Positions 1-8,434 of a stretch of DNA of 64,000 bases are shown in pieces. Position 1 is the first letter of the stretch; every line of letters begins with the position of its first letter. Under the pieces are notes generated by a model. It was not told where the DNA came from, did not search any database, and saw nothing but the letters and a program-made list of their open reading frames with translations. The DNA comes from Pseudochrobactrum asaccharolyticum (GTDB taxonomy: Bacteria; Pseudomonadota; Alphaproteobacteria; Rhizobiales; Rhizobiaceae): contig NZ_QNRH01000001.1 of the NCBI RefSeq assembly GCF_003314995.1, positions 921,791-985,790 of the forward strand, written 5' to 3'. A program made the translations under genes and the position numbers.

Positions 1-230
1 TCGCCTTCAGGCACAGAGATTTTCGGCAATTGCAGCTTGTCAAATTGTGCACCCGGCACAACGCGCATGGAGAACCCCTCCTGCGGCTGGGATAAATCCT
101 GAGCCAGTGCCGAACCGGTGAAAATCAGACTCGTTGAAATCAACGCGGCAGCGCAGAGGCTCCGACTTTGCGCATAATATGCGCTATGAGCGGATCGTTT
201 TCTGGCATGCTGAACAGGGCGGGATTTCAT
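1..230 (-). CDS. N-terminal part of an exported protein (runs off the window edge)
   Basis: Only the first 76 codons are present; the gene reads leftward off the window. The product starts with a basic stretch (several Arg/Lys/His in the first 25 residues), then a hydrophobic segment of about 17 residues ending GSALA before QD, which is a typical Sec signal peptide with signal peptidase I site near residue 44. The mature part seen is too short to place in a family (it includes MRVVPGAQFDKLQLPKI). The ATG at 230 opens into a 200-bp region shared with the divergent nitroreductase gene. Function not recognised; probably periplasmic or envelope-associated. Confidence 0.55.
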   Translation of the reverse strand, partial: MKSRPVQHARKRSAHSAYYAQSRSLCAAALISTSLIFTGSALAQDLSQPQEGFSMRVVPGAQFDKLQLPKISVPEG

Positions 231-434
231 AAGCCGGTACTCATTTGAATTTCATAGTCACAGTCGTTAAACTTTGACCGCACTGTAAAGGCATTTTCAA
301 GGCTGATAGTGTTAAAATGTCATGAGTTTGCATTAAACACACATATAACTGCATCCGGCCTCTGTCTTTAAAGCTGCAAATTAGCAATAAAGACATGCTT
401 ATAGTGCCAGTGAACAGAATGAACAGGAAATAAA

Positions 435-1028
435 GTGTCGGATCTCATTGATTTCTTTAAAACCCGTAGTTCCACCCCGATTGTAGGTCTGATTGAGCCT
501 GCACCATCCGCAGAGGAACTGACAGAGATTCTGACAATTGCCTCCCGCGTACCGGATCACGGTAAGCTTAATCCATGGCGCTTTATCATTTATCGCGGCG
601 ATGCGCGTATTCAGGTCGGTGAAATGCTGGCAAAACGTGCTGCACAGCGCGCTGCGGAAAATAATGAAGAGTTCTCCGACAGCCATCGTGAAAAAGAGTT
701 GAAGCGCTTCTCTCGTGCGCCGCTTGTTATTGGTGTGGTTTGCAGCCCGCGTGACACGCATCGTATTCCGGAATGGGAACAATTCCTGTCCTCCGGTGCT
801 TGCGCTATGCAGCTTTGCAATGCTGCCAATGCGCTTGGCTATGGCAGCAACTGGATCACCAACTGGTATTCCGATGATGAAGAAGGCAAGCGCCTGCTCG
901 GCGTTGCGCCTCATGAAAAAGTGGCCGGTTTTGTCCATATCGGCACGCCAAAAGCCGCAGCGCCGGATCGTCCGCGCCCTGAATTGCAATCCGTTGTGAG
1001 TGAATATACGGGCCCGTATCAGGGCTGA
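435..1028 (+). CDS. nitroreductase family protein (YdjA-like)
   Basis: Predicted cytosolic FMN-dependent NAD(P)H nitroreductase of 197 aa, close to the usual size of the short YdjA branch. The N-terminus has the family FMN-contact arginine region (FFKTRSSTP), then SRVPDHGKLNPWRF, a strongly conserved pattern in this branch, and the C-terminal GYGSNW segment. The start is a GTG at 435 preceded by AGGAAA. It sits 36 bp before a flavin reductase-domain gene, so the two probably form a redox pair using flavin. The physiological substrate (nitroaromatics, quinones or an oxidised cofactor) cannot be read from the sequence. Confidence 0.88.
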   Translation: MSDLIDFFKTRSSTPIVGLIEPAPSAEELTEILTIASRVPDHGKLNPWRFIIYRGDARIQVGEMLAKRAAQRAAENNEEFSDSHREKELKRFSRAPLVIGVVCSPRDTHRIPEWEQFLSSGACAMQLCNAANALGYGSNWITNWYSDDEEGKRLLGVAPHEKVAGFVHIGTPKAAAPDRPRPELQSVVSEYTGPYQG

Positions 1029-1064
1029 TTTTGCGATTAGAGTGAAAAGAACAGAGATTTTCTG

Positions 1065-1670
1065 ATGTTTTATGAGCCGCAAAAAGGCCATGGTCTGCCG
1101 CACAATCCGCTCAAGGCCATTGTTGCACCGCGCCCGATCGGCTGGATCGGAACACGCTCAAAAGAGGGCGCTTTGAACCTTGCCCCCTATTCATTTTTCA
1201 ATATTGTCTGTGATACGCCGCCTTTGCTGATGTTCAGCTCTTCCGGCTATAAAGACAGCGTGGCTTTTATCGAAGAAACGCGTGAGTTTACCGCTAATAT
1301 GGTAGGCGAACATCTGGCAAAACAGATGAATGCAACATCGGTTAATGCACCGCGCGGCGTCAGCGAGTTCGATTATGCCGGTCTGACTGCCGCACCTTGC
1401 GAGCAAATTCAGGCACCACGCGTAGCTGAAGCCTATGCATCGCTGGAATGCGTTGCGGTGGATATCCGCCAGCTAAAGGGCAGGGATGGCGCCCTTGCCG
1501 ATGCCTATATGGTGATTGGTGAGGTTGTCGGCGTGCATATTGATGAGACAATCCTTGTTGACGGATTGATTGATATCACCAAGTCCAGACCGGTCACGCG
1601 TCTCGGTTATATGGATTTTGCCACAACTGCTGAGGTCTATCAGATGTTCCGCCCCAAATGGGGCGAATAA
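1065..1670 (+). CDS. flavin reductase-like domain protein
   Basis: A 201-aa protein of the FMN-binding split-barrel (flavin reductase-like) family. The diagnostic segment APRPIGWIGT followed by LNLAPYSFFN lies in residues 21-46; this is the FMN phosphate and ring binding region in related proteins. No signal peptide or membrane segment is visible, so it is cytosolic. It lies 36 bp downstream of the nitroreductase on the same strand and is likely co-transcribed. It may supply reduced flavin or act as an NAD(P)H:flavin oxidoreductase; the partner enzyme is not identified. A palindromic repeat follows 7 bp after the stop. Confidence 0.85.
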   Translation: MFYEPQKGHGLPHNPLKAIVAPRPIGWIGTRSKEGALNLAPYSFFNIVCDTPPLLMFSSSGYKDSVAFIEETREFTANMVGEHLAKQMNATSVNAPRGVSEFDYAGLTAAPCEQIQAPRVAEAYASLECVAVDIRQLKGRDGALADAYMVIGEVVGVHIDETILVDGLIDITKSRPVTRLGYMDFATTAEVYQMFRPKWGE

Positions 1671-1677
1671 TCTGTTT

Positions 1678-1780
1678 TAGAGCGGCTCCGGTTTTCATTG
1701 AACCGCAGAACCGCTCTAATTCCTTATTTTTACGCATTATCCGACGCAAAACCGCTTCGCACTTTTGCTGGAAATGCTTT
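1678..1780. repeat. Bru-RS/RIME-like palindromic repeat, copy A
   Basis: Two modules are seen. The first, 1678-1718, is an imperfect palindrome opening TAGAGCGG and closing CCGCTCTA. The second, about 1730-1780, carries TTACGCATTATCCGACGC, CTTCGCACTTTTGCTGG and AAATGCT. The same second module occurs at 30780-30879 and 56355-56404, and inverted at 51315-51420. It lies between the convergent flavin reductase and mazG genes and could form a strong stem-loop in either transcript. Confidence 0.8.
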
Positions 1781-1808
1781 AGCAATTACAGGCCGGAAGA
1801 TAGAAATC

Positions 1809-2633
1809 TTATTTTCCGGCCTGTTTTGCTTTATTCCAAAGCGCCTCCATCTCATCAAGGCTTGCAGCCTCCAGAGATTGTTCGTCACTGTTCAGTGCAT
1901 CTTCAATGAAGTGAAAGCGGCGTTTGAATTTCTCATTCGCTGCACGCAAGGCCATTTCCGGCTCGAGTTCCAGATGGCGGCCGAGATTGACCATAGCAAA
2001 CAGCAGGTCACCATATTCTTCCGCAATATTGGCCTTCTCCTGGTTGTTCATTGCCTCGCGCAACTCCTGCGTTTCTTCAGCAACTTTGTCCAGAATAGGG
2101 GCAGCCTCTGCCCAGTCAAAGCCAACGCGCGCAGCTTTTTGCTGATATTTCAGCGCGCTTACCAATGCCGGTAAATAGGTCGGCACATCATCAAGGAAGC
2201 CTTTTTTCTCAGTTGTTTCAAGCCCAAGCGCAGTGCGGCGGGCAAGGCGTTCGTCTTTTTCAATCTGCTTGATACGGTTCCAAGACCCCTTGGCCATACC
2301 GGCAGAGCGTGCTTCTTCATCACCAAAAACATGCGGATGACGGCGGATCATTTTGGTGGTCACGGCCTCGACAACATGGCCGAAATTGAAACCGCCTTTT
2401 TCTTCTGAAATACGGGAATGGAACACCACTTGCAGCAGAAGATCGCCGAGTTCCTCACGCAGATCATCCATATCATCACGCTCAATGGCATCAATGACCT
2501 CATAAGCTTCTTCCAGCGTATAAGGGGCAATCGTGCTAAAATCCTGCTCAACATCCCACGGGCAGCCGGTTTCCGGATCACGCAGCGCAATCATTATATC
2601 TATAAGGGTTTGAATATTGCGGGAGGGCTGCAT
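1809..2633 (-). CDS. mazG: nucleoside triphosphate pyrophosphohydrolase MazG
   Basis: All-alpha NTP pyrophosphatase of 274 aa that hydrolyses (d)NTPs to the monophosphate and pyrophosphate, a nucleotide-pool housekeeping role in the cytosol. Two MazG repeats are visible. The first holds the metal-binding pattern LREELGDLLLQVVFHS and the second NIAEEYGDLLFAMVNLGRHL. PETGCPWD near the N-terminus is the family signature. An open frame continues upstream to 2762, but the ATG at 2633 has an AGGATTT ribosome site and begins exactly where homology starts, so I chose it. Divergent from galE, with 122 bp between the starts. Confidence 0.93.
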   Translation of the reverse strand: MQPSRNIQTLIDIMIALRDPETGCPWDVEQDFSTIAPYTLEEAYEVIDAIERDDMDDLREELGDLLLQVVFHSRISEEKGGFNFGHVVEAVTTKMIRRHPHVFGDEEARSAGMAKGSWNRIKQIEKDERLARRTALGLETTEKKGFLDDVPTYLPALVSALKYQQKAARVGFDWAEAAPILDKVAEETQELREAMNNQEKANIAEEYGDLLFAMVNLGRHLELEPEMALRAANEKFKRRFHFIEDALNSDEQSLEAASLDEMEALWNKAKQAGK

Positions 2634-2755
2634 AGTAAATCCTGACGAAACAGAGACCGGACAATATATCCAGTTGATTATGTGGAAATTTGAACCTACT
2701 GGTGCCATAAAATTCAGCTTATGAAAACCGTCTGTAACCGAACAAAGAGAAACTG

Positions 2756-3766
2756 ATGACAATTCTGGTAACCGGCGGCGCCGGCTTTATTGGTTCCCAT
2801 GCTTGCGTAAGTCTGCTTGAAGCCGGACATGATGTTGTTGTTGTCGATAATTTTGACAATAGTCAGCCAGGTGTTTTTCAGCGTATTGAACAGATCACAG
2901 GCAGAATGCCTAAGCGTGAAACCGGCGATATTCGTGACCGTGAGTTTCTTGAAAACGTTATGCGTACCTATAATTGCACTGCTGTCATGCATTTTGCGGG
3001 TCTGAAAGCAGTCGGGGAATCCACGCAGAAACCGCTTTATTATTATGACTGTAATCTGGTCGGTACTTTGCGTCTGCTGCAGGCCATGCGCAGTTGCAAT
3101 GTAAAGAAGATTGTTTTCTCTTCATCGGCCACTGTTTATGGCGATCCGCAGCGTCTGCCACTGGATGAAACCCATCCGCTGTCAGCAACCAATCCTTATG
3201 GCCGCACCAAGCTGATGGTCGAAGAAATGCTGCGCGATCTTTATAATAGCGATCCGGAATGGAGCATTGCCATTCTGCGCTATTTCAATCCTGTTGGTGC
3301 ACATGAAAGCGGCCTGATCGGCGAAGACCCGAAAGGTATTCCGAACAATTTGATGCCGATCATCGCGCAGGTTGCTACTGGCCGCCGCGAAAAACTGAGC
3401 ATCTGGGGTAACGATTATCCGACACCGGACGGTACCGGTGTGCGCGATTATATCCACGTTATGGATCTGGCCGAAGGTCATCTCAAAGCGCTGGATAGAC
3501 TGAATGAGCCTAAATGCCTGACGGTTAATCTCGGTACAGGTGAGGGCTATAGTGTTCTGGATGTGATTAAGGCTTTTGAACACGTTTCTAACCAGTATAT
3601 TCGCTATGAAGTGGCACCGCGCCGTCCAGGTGATATTGCTAGCTGCTATGCTGACCCTGCATATGCTAAGCAAGTACTCGACTGGAGCGCTAAGAAAACC
3701 TTGCGCGAGATGTGTGCTGATATGTGGAACTGGCAGTCTAAAAATCCGAACGGGTATTCGGATTAG
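2756..3766 (+). CDS. galE: UDP-glucose 4-epimerase
   Basis: NAD-dependent extended SDR of 336 aa that interconverts UDP-glucose and UDP-galactose for surface polysaccharide synthesis. The Rossmann glycine motif TGGAGFIGSH is at residues 6-15, the serine cluster SSSATVYG at 122-129, and the catalytic Tyr148-x3-Lys152 in YGRTK. Length matches the bacterial GalE family. ATG 2756 follows a purine-rich AAAGAGAAA stretch. It is monocistronic by position, divergent from mazG, and followed by a perfect 32-bp palindrome that may end the transcript. Confidence 0.94.
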   Translation: MTILVTGGAGFIGSHACVSLLEAGHDVVVVDNFDNSQPGVFQRIEQITGRMPKRETGDIRDREFLENVMRTYNCTAVMHFAGLKAVGESTQKPLYYYDCNLVGTLRLLQAMRSCNVKKIVFSSSATVYGDPQRLPLDETHPLSATNPYGRTKLMVEEMLRDLYNSDPEWSIAILRYFNPVGAHESGLIGEDPKGIPNNLMPIIAQVATGRREKLSIWGNDYPTPDGTGVRDYIHVMDLAEGHLKALDRLNEPKCLTVNLGTGEGYSVLDVIKAFEHVSNQYIRYEVAPRRPGDIASCYADPAYAKQVLDWSAKKTLREMCADMWNWQSKNPNGYSD

Positions 3767-3782
3767 TCTCAATTTATTATGG

Positions 3783-3814
3783 TTGCTTTGCGCTGTTGCA
3801 ACAGCGCAAAGCAA
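3783..3814. terminator. perfect 32-bp palindrome after galE
   Basis: A 16-base arm (TTGCTTTGCGCTGTTG) is followed at once by its exact reverse complement with no spacer. It lies 16 bp after the galE stop. There is no T-run on either side, so it is not a textbook intrinsic terminator; as RNA it would form a hairpin with a loop of about 4 nt. It could be a factor-dependent terminator, a 3'-end stabiliser or a protein-binding site. Confidence 0.5.
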
Positions 3815-4009
3815 ATGACCAATAGCTCAAAATAAAAACCTTGTCAGCATAGTCTCATCGTTGCATGCTTGAAATCCGAGTCTGAAACAGACAGTCTTTT
3901 CATCTCAGGCACCAAAGAAAATCACCCGGAATTTTTATACATTTTAATGGCATCCGGCCATGTTTTGTGCAATTCCGCAATGATTTGATGCAAAAATGCG
4001 ATCGGACAT

Positions 4010-4999
4010 ATGCGCTTTCTTCCCGACAAATTCATCTCTACCCTTATTCTGGCTATTATCGTAGCATCATTTTTACCAGTTCAGGGCGAGGCCGCTCACT
4101 GGTTTTCGCTGGCAACAAAAATCGCAATCGGTTTGCTGTTTTTCCTGCATGGTGCCAGATTGTCCCGTCAGGCTGTTGTAAAAGGCATCGTGCATTGGCG
4201 CCTGCATCTTATGGTGCTGTGCGTGACATTTGCACTGTTTCCGCTGATCGGTGTGTCTCTCGGCTGGGTTATCCCGGGCTTTTCCAGCTCAGTGTTTTAC
4301 GCAGGTATTTTGTTTCTCTGCGTTTTGCCATCAACAGTTCAGTCATCAATTGCCTTTACGGCGATCGCTAAAGGCAACGTGTCTGCGGCAATTGTATCTG
4401 CATCTGCGTCCAATATTATCGGCATGTTCCTGACACCTTTGCTGGTTGGACTGTTGTTTGCCAGACAAAATGATGCCGGTGTCTCGCTGGATGCACTACT
4501 GTCAATCCTGTTGCAATTACTGGCTCCGTTTATTGCCGGTCAGATCATGCAGCCATGGATAGGGAATTTCATCCGCAAGCATAATAAGGCTCTGGGTCTG
4601 GTAGACCGCGGCTCAATTGTTATGGTGGTCTATCTCGCTTTCAGCGAAGCGATGGTGCAGGGCTTATGGACGGAAGTTTCAGGCCATGACCTGTCAATTA
4701 TGATCGCTGTTAACGTTGCTTTGCTGGCATTTATCCTCTGGTTTACGGGATTTTCAGCTAAAATGCTGGGCTTTTCACGGGAAGACCGGATCACCATTAT
4801 CTTCTGCGGTACGAAAAAGAGTCTGGCCAGCGGTGCACCTATGGCGAGCGTGATCTTTCCGGCGGCAATGGTTGGCAGTGTCGTATTACCATTGATGATT
4901 TTCCATCAAATTCAGCTGATGGCCTGCGCTGTCTTGGCAAGGCGCTACGCTGCACAAGCATCACTGATTGAAGGCGATGCAGCAGAGCAGGGACTGTGA
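4010..4999 (+). CDS. bile acid:sodium symporter family transporter (YfeH-like)
   Basis: Polytopic inner-membrane protein of 329 aa with about nine or ten hydrophobic segments spread over its full length. The sequence matches the SBF-like (YfeH) branch of the bile acid:Na+ symporter fold: FFLHGARLSRQ near residues 44-54, the helix-breaking PSTVQSSIAFTAIAKGN region, and SASASNIIGMFLTPLLVG. Members of this branch are presumed Na+-coupled organic anion transporters; the real substrate is unknown. It stands alone between galE and a methyltransferase, with no obvious regulator. Confidence 0.85.
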   Translation: MRFLPDKFISTLILAIIVASFLPVQGEAAHWFSLATKIAIGLLFFLHGARLSRQAVVKGIVHWRLHLMVLCVTFALFPLIGVSLGWVIPGFSSSVFYAGILFLCVLPSTVQSSIAFTAIAKGNVSAAIVSASASNIIGMFLTPLLVGLLFARQNDAGVSLDALLSILLQLLAPFIAGQIMQPWIGNFIRKHNKALGLVDRGSIVMVVYLAFSEAMVQGLWTEVSGHDLSIMIAVNVALLAFILWFTGFSAKMLGFSREDRITIIFCGTKKSLASGAPMASVIFPAAMVGSVVLPLMIFHQIQLMACAVLARRYAAQASLIEGDAAEQGL

Positions 5000-5175
5000 A
5001 CGGGAGAGGGGATCCCCCTATTCTCTTTCAGCCTTGGTCTCTTACAGATTGATAAATGCTTTAATTTGCGCCAAAGAAACGGCAGTTTATTATTTCGCCT
5101 TATCTCAAGCTAAAGCGGAGATCGCTTTGGCTGAATGCATGATATGCGCATTCAAAAAACAGAAAGTTTTTAATC

Positions 5176-6000
5176 ATGTCCGCAAGCCCGTTATTTGATG
5201 AAGAAGCGCTGGAACAGGCCTATAATGAGGCTTTGAAGCTTGAAAAATCGGGTGATTTTGACGGCGCAGCCAAAGCCTATCAGAAGGCTCTGGAGATAGA
5301 TCCGGATGATCATGGCGGTGCTGCTGTGCGTCTGGCGAGCATGGGACGTGGTGAAGTGCCAAACAAAGCGCCTGATGCTTATGTGGCGACTTTGTTCGAC
5401 CAGCATGCTGAAATGTTCGACACCATCCTCGTTGATCAACTTGGTTATGATGTGCCGTTGCAGCTTGCTGATCAGCTGGACGAAATGAATCCTGATGCCC
5501 ATTATGCGCGTATGCTGGATCTCGGTTGCGGTACCGGACTTGGTGCTGATGCATTGTTTGAAATGACCGAGCACCGTACAGGCGTCGATATTGCTGAGAA
5601 TATGATCGCCATTGCTGACGAAAAAGGCGATTACAATGTGCTGTATGTCGGTGAAGTTGTGAACTTCCTTGACCAGACCACAGCGCCGGCATGGGACATT
5701 ATTATCGCGACCGATGTGCTGCCATATATGGGCGATCTGGAGCCGTTTTTCTCAAAGCTTCCGCTGAACCTCAATCGCAATGGCATTTTCGCATTTTCAA
5801 GCGAAACACTGTCTGACAAGGATTTTGCCGGCCGTGATTATACAGTCGGGCCGCATCAGCGTTTTGCACATAAGCAGGACTATGTTGAGAAGCTGCTGCT
5901 GAGCCACGGTATCAAAATGCTGCGCGTGACAGATATCACAGTGCGCAGTGAGCAAGGCAAACCGGTTCCGGGACATCTGTACATTGCTCAAAAGGCTTAA
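5176..6000 (+). CDS. SAM-dependent methyltransferase with N-terminal TPR
   Basis: Cytosolic protein of 274 aa. Residues about 12-45 form one tetratricopeptide-type helical hairpin (GDFDGAAKAYQKALEIDPDD). From about 110 a class I methyltransferase domain begins with motif I LDLGCGTG at 114-121. The DQHAEMFD segment between the two is typical of this TPR-methyltransferase subfamily. The acceptor is unknown; small molecules or proteins are both possible. The gene is followed by a clear intrinsic terminator and then the insertion sequence. Confidence 0.85.
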   Translation: MSASPLFDEEALEQAYNEALKLEKSGDFDGAAKAYQKALEIDPDDHGGAAVRLASMGRGEVPNKAPDAYVATLFDQHAEMFDTILVDQLGYDVPLQLADQLDEMNPDAHYARMLDLGCGTGLGADALFEMTEHRTGVDIAENMIAIADEKGDYNVLYVGEVVNFLDQTTAPAWDIIIATDVLPYMGDLEPFFSKLPLNLNRNGIFAFSSETLSDKDFAGRDYTVGPHQRFAHKQDYVEKLLLSHGIKMLRVTDITVRSEQGKPVPGHLYIAQKA

Positions 6001-6019
6001 GGCCTGAAATCAGGCATTT

Positions 6020-6058
6020 ATAAACGGCAGATACATACTCTGCCGTTTATCTTTATAT
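6020..6058 (+). terminator. intrinsic terminator of the TPR-methyltransferase gene
   Basis: A 12-bp perfect stem (ATAAACGGCAGA with its complement) has a 7-nt loop and is followed by CTTTATAT. It lies 20 bp after the stop codon at 6000. Confidence 0.75.
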
Positions 6059-6112
6059 AAATTAGTTCCATAATCTATCTTATGTGATTTAGTCTTATAA
6101 CAGCTATATAGA

Positions 6113-7863
6113 GATGCGACACTTGGGCAAATTAGAGATGCGACAGATTTTGCAGCTCATGCCCTGTTCAAACAGAATAAAGAAAGGAAGACTGGGGTTC
6201 CGAATGCAAGCAGCGGATGGGAGCCGTCATGTCTTGTTTGATCACAATGTCGCAGAAAGAACTCAATCGATTAGACGCTATTCAGAAGATACGGGATCGC
6301 CGCCTGACTGTTGTTCAGGCGACTGCATTGCTCGATCTCAGCCGCAGCCATATTCATCGTCTTTTACAGGCCTTTGACAAGTTTGGTGCGGCTGGCCTTG
6401 TTTCAGGCAAACGTGGTCACCCAAGCAATCGCCGTTACAGCGAGGATTTCCGGAATACGGTGCTGGATCTTATACGGGCTTATTATCGGGATTTTGGCCC
6501 GACACTGGCCTGTGAGAAGCTGGTTGAGCTACATCAACTTTCAGTCAGTAAAGAAACGCTGCGCCAGTGGATGACAGCTGCAGGTATATGGATTTCACGC
6601 CGAGAACGCAAAAAACGTGTATTTCAACCGCGCGGCCGGCGCGATTGTTTTGGTGAACTAGTGCAGATTGACGGTTCACATCATTGGTGGTTCGAGGGTC
6701 GGGGGCCCAAATGCGCCCTCCTCGTTTATATTGATGATGCAACCGGTAAGCTTCTGCATCTGCGTTTTGCCGGATCAGAGAACACATTTGATTATTTCCA
6801 TGCGACGAAGGCCTATCTGGAGCTTTGGGGCAAGCCGCTGGCATTTTACAGCGACAAGCATGGAGTATTTCGCTCCACCCATGGTTCTGAGAAAGATCGA
6901 ACGAGTGGGCTAACGCAATTCGGTCGGGCACTTTATGAGCTGAACATTGATATTATCTGTGCCAATACCCCACAGGCCAAAGGCCGTGTCGAGCGTGCAA
7001 ACAGAACTTTGCAGGATCGCCTAGTGAAGGAGTTGCGATTGCGCGGCATTGATACGATGGAAGCAGCAAATGCTTATGCACCGGAATTCATTGCAGATTT
7101 CAATGCCCGTTTTGGTAAGCTACCGCGCAATCCGAAGGATATGCATCGGCCGCTGGCTGCGCATGAGAACCTCGACGGCGCACTGTGCCGGAAGGAAGTG
7201 CGGACACTGTCGCAGTCTCTGACGCTGCGCTACGACAAGGTATTGTTCATCCTGGAGCCAACGGAGATTGCAAAACGACTGGCCCGTCAAAAGGTCATTG
7301 TCTGCGATTATCCGGACGGTCGCCTTGAAATCATGCACGGCACGGACACCCTGCCCTATAGAACGTTTGACAAATTGCGTTCGGTTCATCGCTCACCCGT
7401 TGTCGAGAACAAACGGCTGGACGACATGCTGGCTCTTGTCGCTGAGATGCAGGCTGGACGGGAACAGCAACGCAGCAAGAGTGGTCCGCGTCGCACGGGA
7501 CAGACGAACCATATGTTTGGCGTCCGCGACGGCAGCACCGCCAACGGCTATCAGAAGCGAGAGCGTAAATCGCGCACAGCCTACATGAACGATCCTGCTG
7601 TCATTGCTCGGCGAGAGCAAGCCCTATTGAGACAGCCGGCGCAGGAATAAAGCTCGTCAATGGACGCTGATATGGCTTAGCGTAGCCGATATAGGTGGGC
7701 CGAGTATCAACTAATGACAGAACAATTGCTACTGAGAAAGCTAAAGCCGAAGAGGCGGGTATTCACTCGCCCCCATTCCTCGCTTGCAACCCTGACCAGC
7801 CTCTCGGAATGGGGGCTGTCGTCAGCGCCTGTCGCATTTCTATTTTGCTGGGAACGTCGCAAC
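6113..7863 (+). mobile_element. ISNCY-type insertion sequence, about 1.75 kb
   Basis: One transposase gene is bounded by imperfect inverted ends. Each end carries two TGCGAC boxes about 18-19 bp apart: left at 6115-6120 and 6139-6144; right as GTCGCA at 7831-7836 and 7856-7861. Left GATGCGAC and right (inverted) GTTGCGAC suggest boundaries near 6113 and 7863. I could not define a target duplication by eye. The element sits between the terminator of a methyltransferase gene and a cupin gene and does not visibly interrupt a reading frame. Confidence 0.75.
6247..7650 (+). CDS. ISNCY family transposase (DDE)
   Basis: About 467 aa from ATG 6247; in-frame starts exist upstream at 6217 and 6232. 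The N-terminus is a winged or tandem helix-turn-helix (LTVVQATALLDLSRSHIHRLL), followed by a second DNA-binding region (SKETLRQWM). An rve-like DDE catalytic core has the expected acidic residues in LVQIDGSHHWWF, AFYSDKHGVF and NTPQAKGRVERANRTLQ. The C-terminus is basic, as usual for DNA binding. The frame is intact, so the element may be active. It moves the surrounding IS and has no role in neighbouring pathways. Confidence 0.9.
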   Translation: MSQKELNRLDAIQKIRDRRLTVVQATALLDLSRSHIHRLLQAFDKFGAAGLVSGKRGHPSNRRYSEDFRNTVLDLIRAYYRDFGPTLACEKLVELHQLSVSKETLRQWMTAAGIWISRRERKKRVFQPRGRRDCFGELVQIDGSHHWWFEGRGPKCALLVYIDDATGKLLHLRFAGSENTFDYFHATKAYLELWGKPLAFYSDKHGVFRSTHGSEKDRTSGLTQFGRALYELNIDIICANTPQAKGRVERANRTLQDRLVKELRLRGIDTMEAANAYAPEFIADFNARFGKLPRNPKDMHRPLAAHENLDGALCRKEVRTLSQSLTLRYDKVLFILEPTEIAKRLARQKVIVCDYPDGRLEIMHGTDTLPYRTFDKLRSVHRSPVVENKRLDDMLALVAEMQAGREQQRSKSGPRRTGQTNHMFGVRDGSTANGYQKRERKSRTAYMNDPAVIARREQALLRQPAQE

Positions 7864-7927
7864 TTTAACTTGCTAAAACAAGTCTTGCAGCTACATCCGT
7901 TCGTTACATTGAATGCTGCACGCTGCA

Positions 7928-8281
7928 CTAATCTAAATTTTCCTGCTCAAATTTATCAGTGACGTGGATATCCGTCATTTCCAAAGGCTCTGGGCCAAGG
8001 TTCTTGTAGTTATTCGGAATATTGGCTGGTCCGAATATAATTTGTCCCACTGAAGCTTCAAATTGCTGATCACCAACGGTGAATAAAGCACGACCCTGTC
8101 GCACAATGAAAATCTCATCGTATGGATGTTTGTGGAGACGCGGTCCATGGCCGATTTTATCCGTCGTATAAAACATCACGGATGCGTTGGTACCAAAGTG
8201 ACGACCTTCAAACTCTCCCTGCCAGACATCAGGCTTTTCAGCCCATTCTTTACGTTCAAGAATTGCAGCTTGTTTTTGCAT
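7928..8281 (-). CDS. cupin domain-containing protein
   Basis: Small single-domain cupin of 117 aa, cytosolic. The first cupin motif is GPRLHKHPYDEIFIV, with likely metal ligands His50, His52 and Glu56, followed by the turn GQIIFGPANIPNNYKN of motif two. ATG 8281 has a very strong GGAGGAGGAAAA ribosome site; the open frame upstream of it lacks cupin similarity and was excluded. Function within the cupin superfamily cannot be assigned. It is divergent from ddlA, with 153 bp between the two starts. Confidence 0.85.
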   Translation of the reverse strand: MQKQAAILERKEWAEKPDVWQGEFEGRHFGTNASVMFYTTDKIGHGPRLHKHPYDEIFIVRQGRALFTVGDQQFEASVGQIIFGPANIPNNYKNLGPEPLEMTDIHVTDKFEQENLD

Positions 8282-8434
8282 TTTTCCTCCTCCGCATTCA
8301 GTATAGTCTTTGTTTACCATAGCGAGCGCAACAGCTGTGCGTTGTTTGATAGTTTTAGTGTGAAACTTAATATTGTCGATATTCCGTAAAATGATCTCAA
8401 GCACTGAGACAATTGTTAAATCAACGGATAACAC

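Noticed and set aside
2634..2762. N-terminal extension of mazG
   Set aside because: The 43 extra residues lack family similarity, and ATG 2633 has a good ribosome site.
3182..3814. 210-codon minus-strand frame over galE
   Set aside because: Antisense to galE with its catalytic motifs; begins within the palindrome and has no support.
5002..5027. GAGAGGGGATCCCC-type hairpin after the symporter gene
   Set aside because: Short inner stem with no T-run of note; not strong enough for a terminator call.
7714..7962. 82-codon frame across the right end of the IS
   Set aside because: Spans the IS boundary, has no ribosome site and no similarity; treated as chance.
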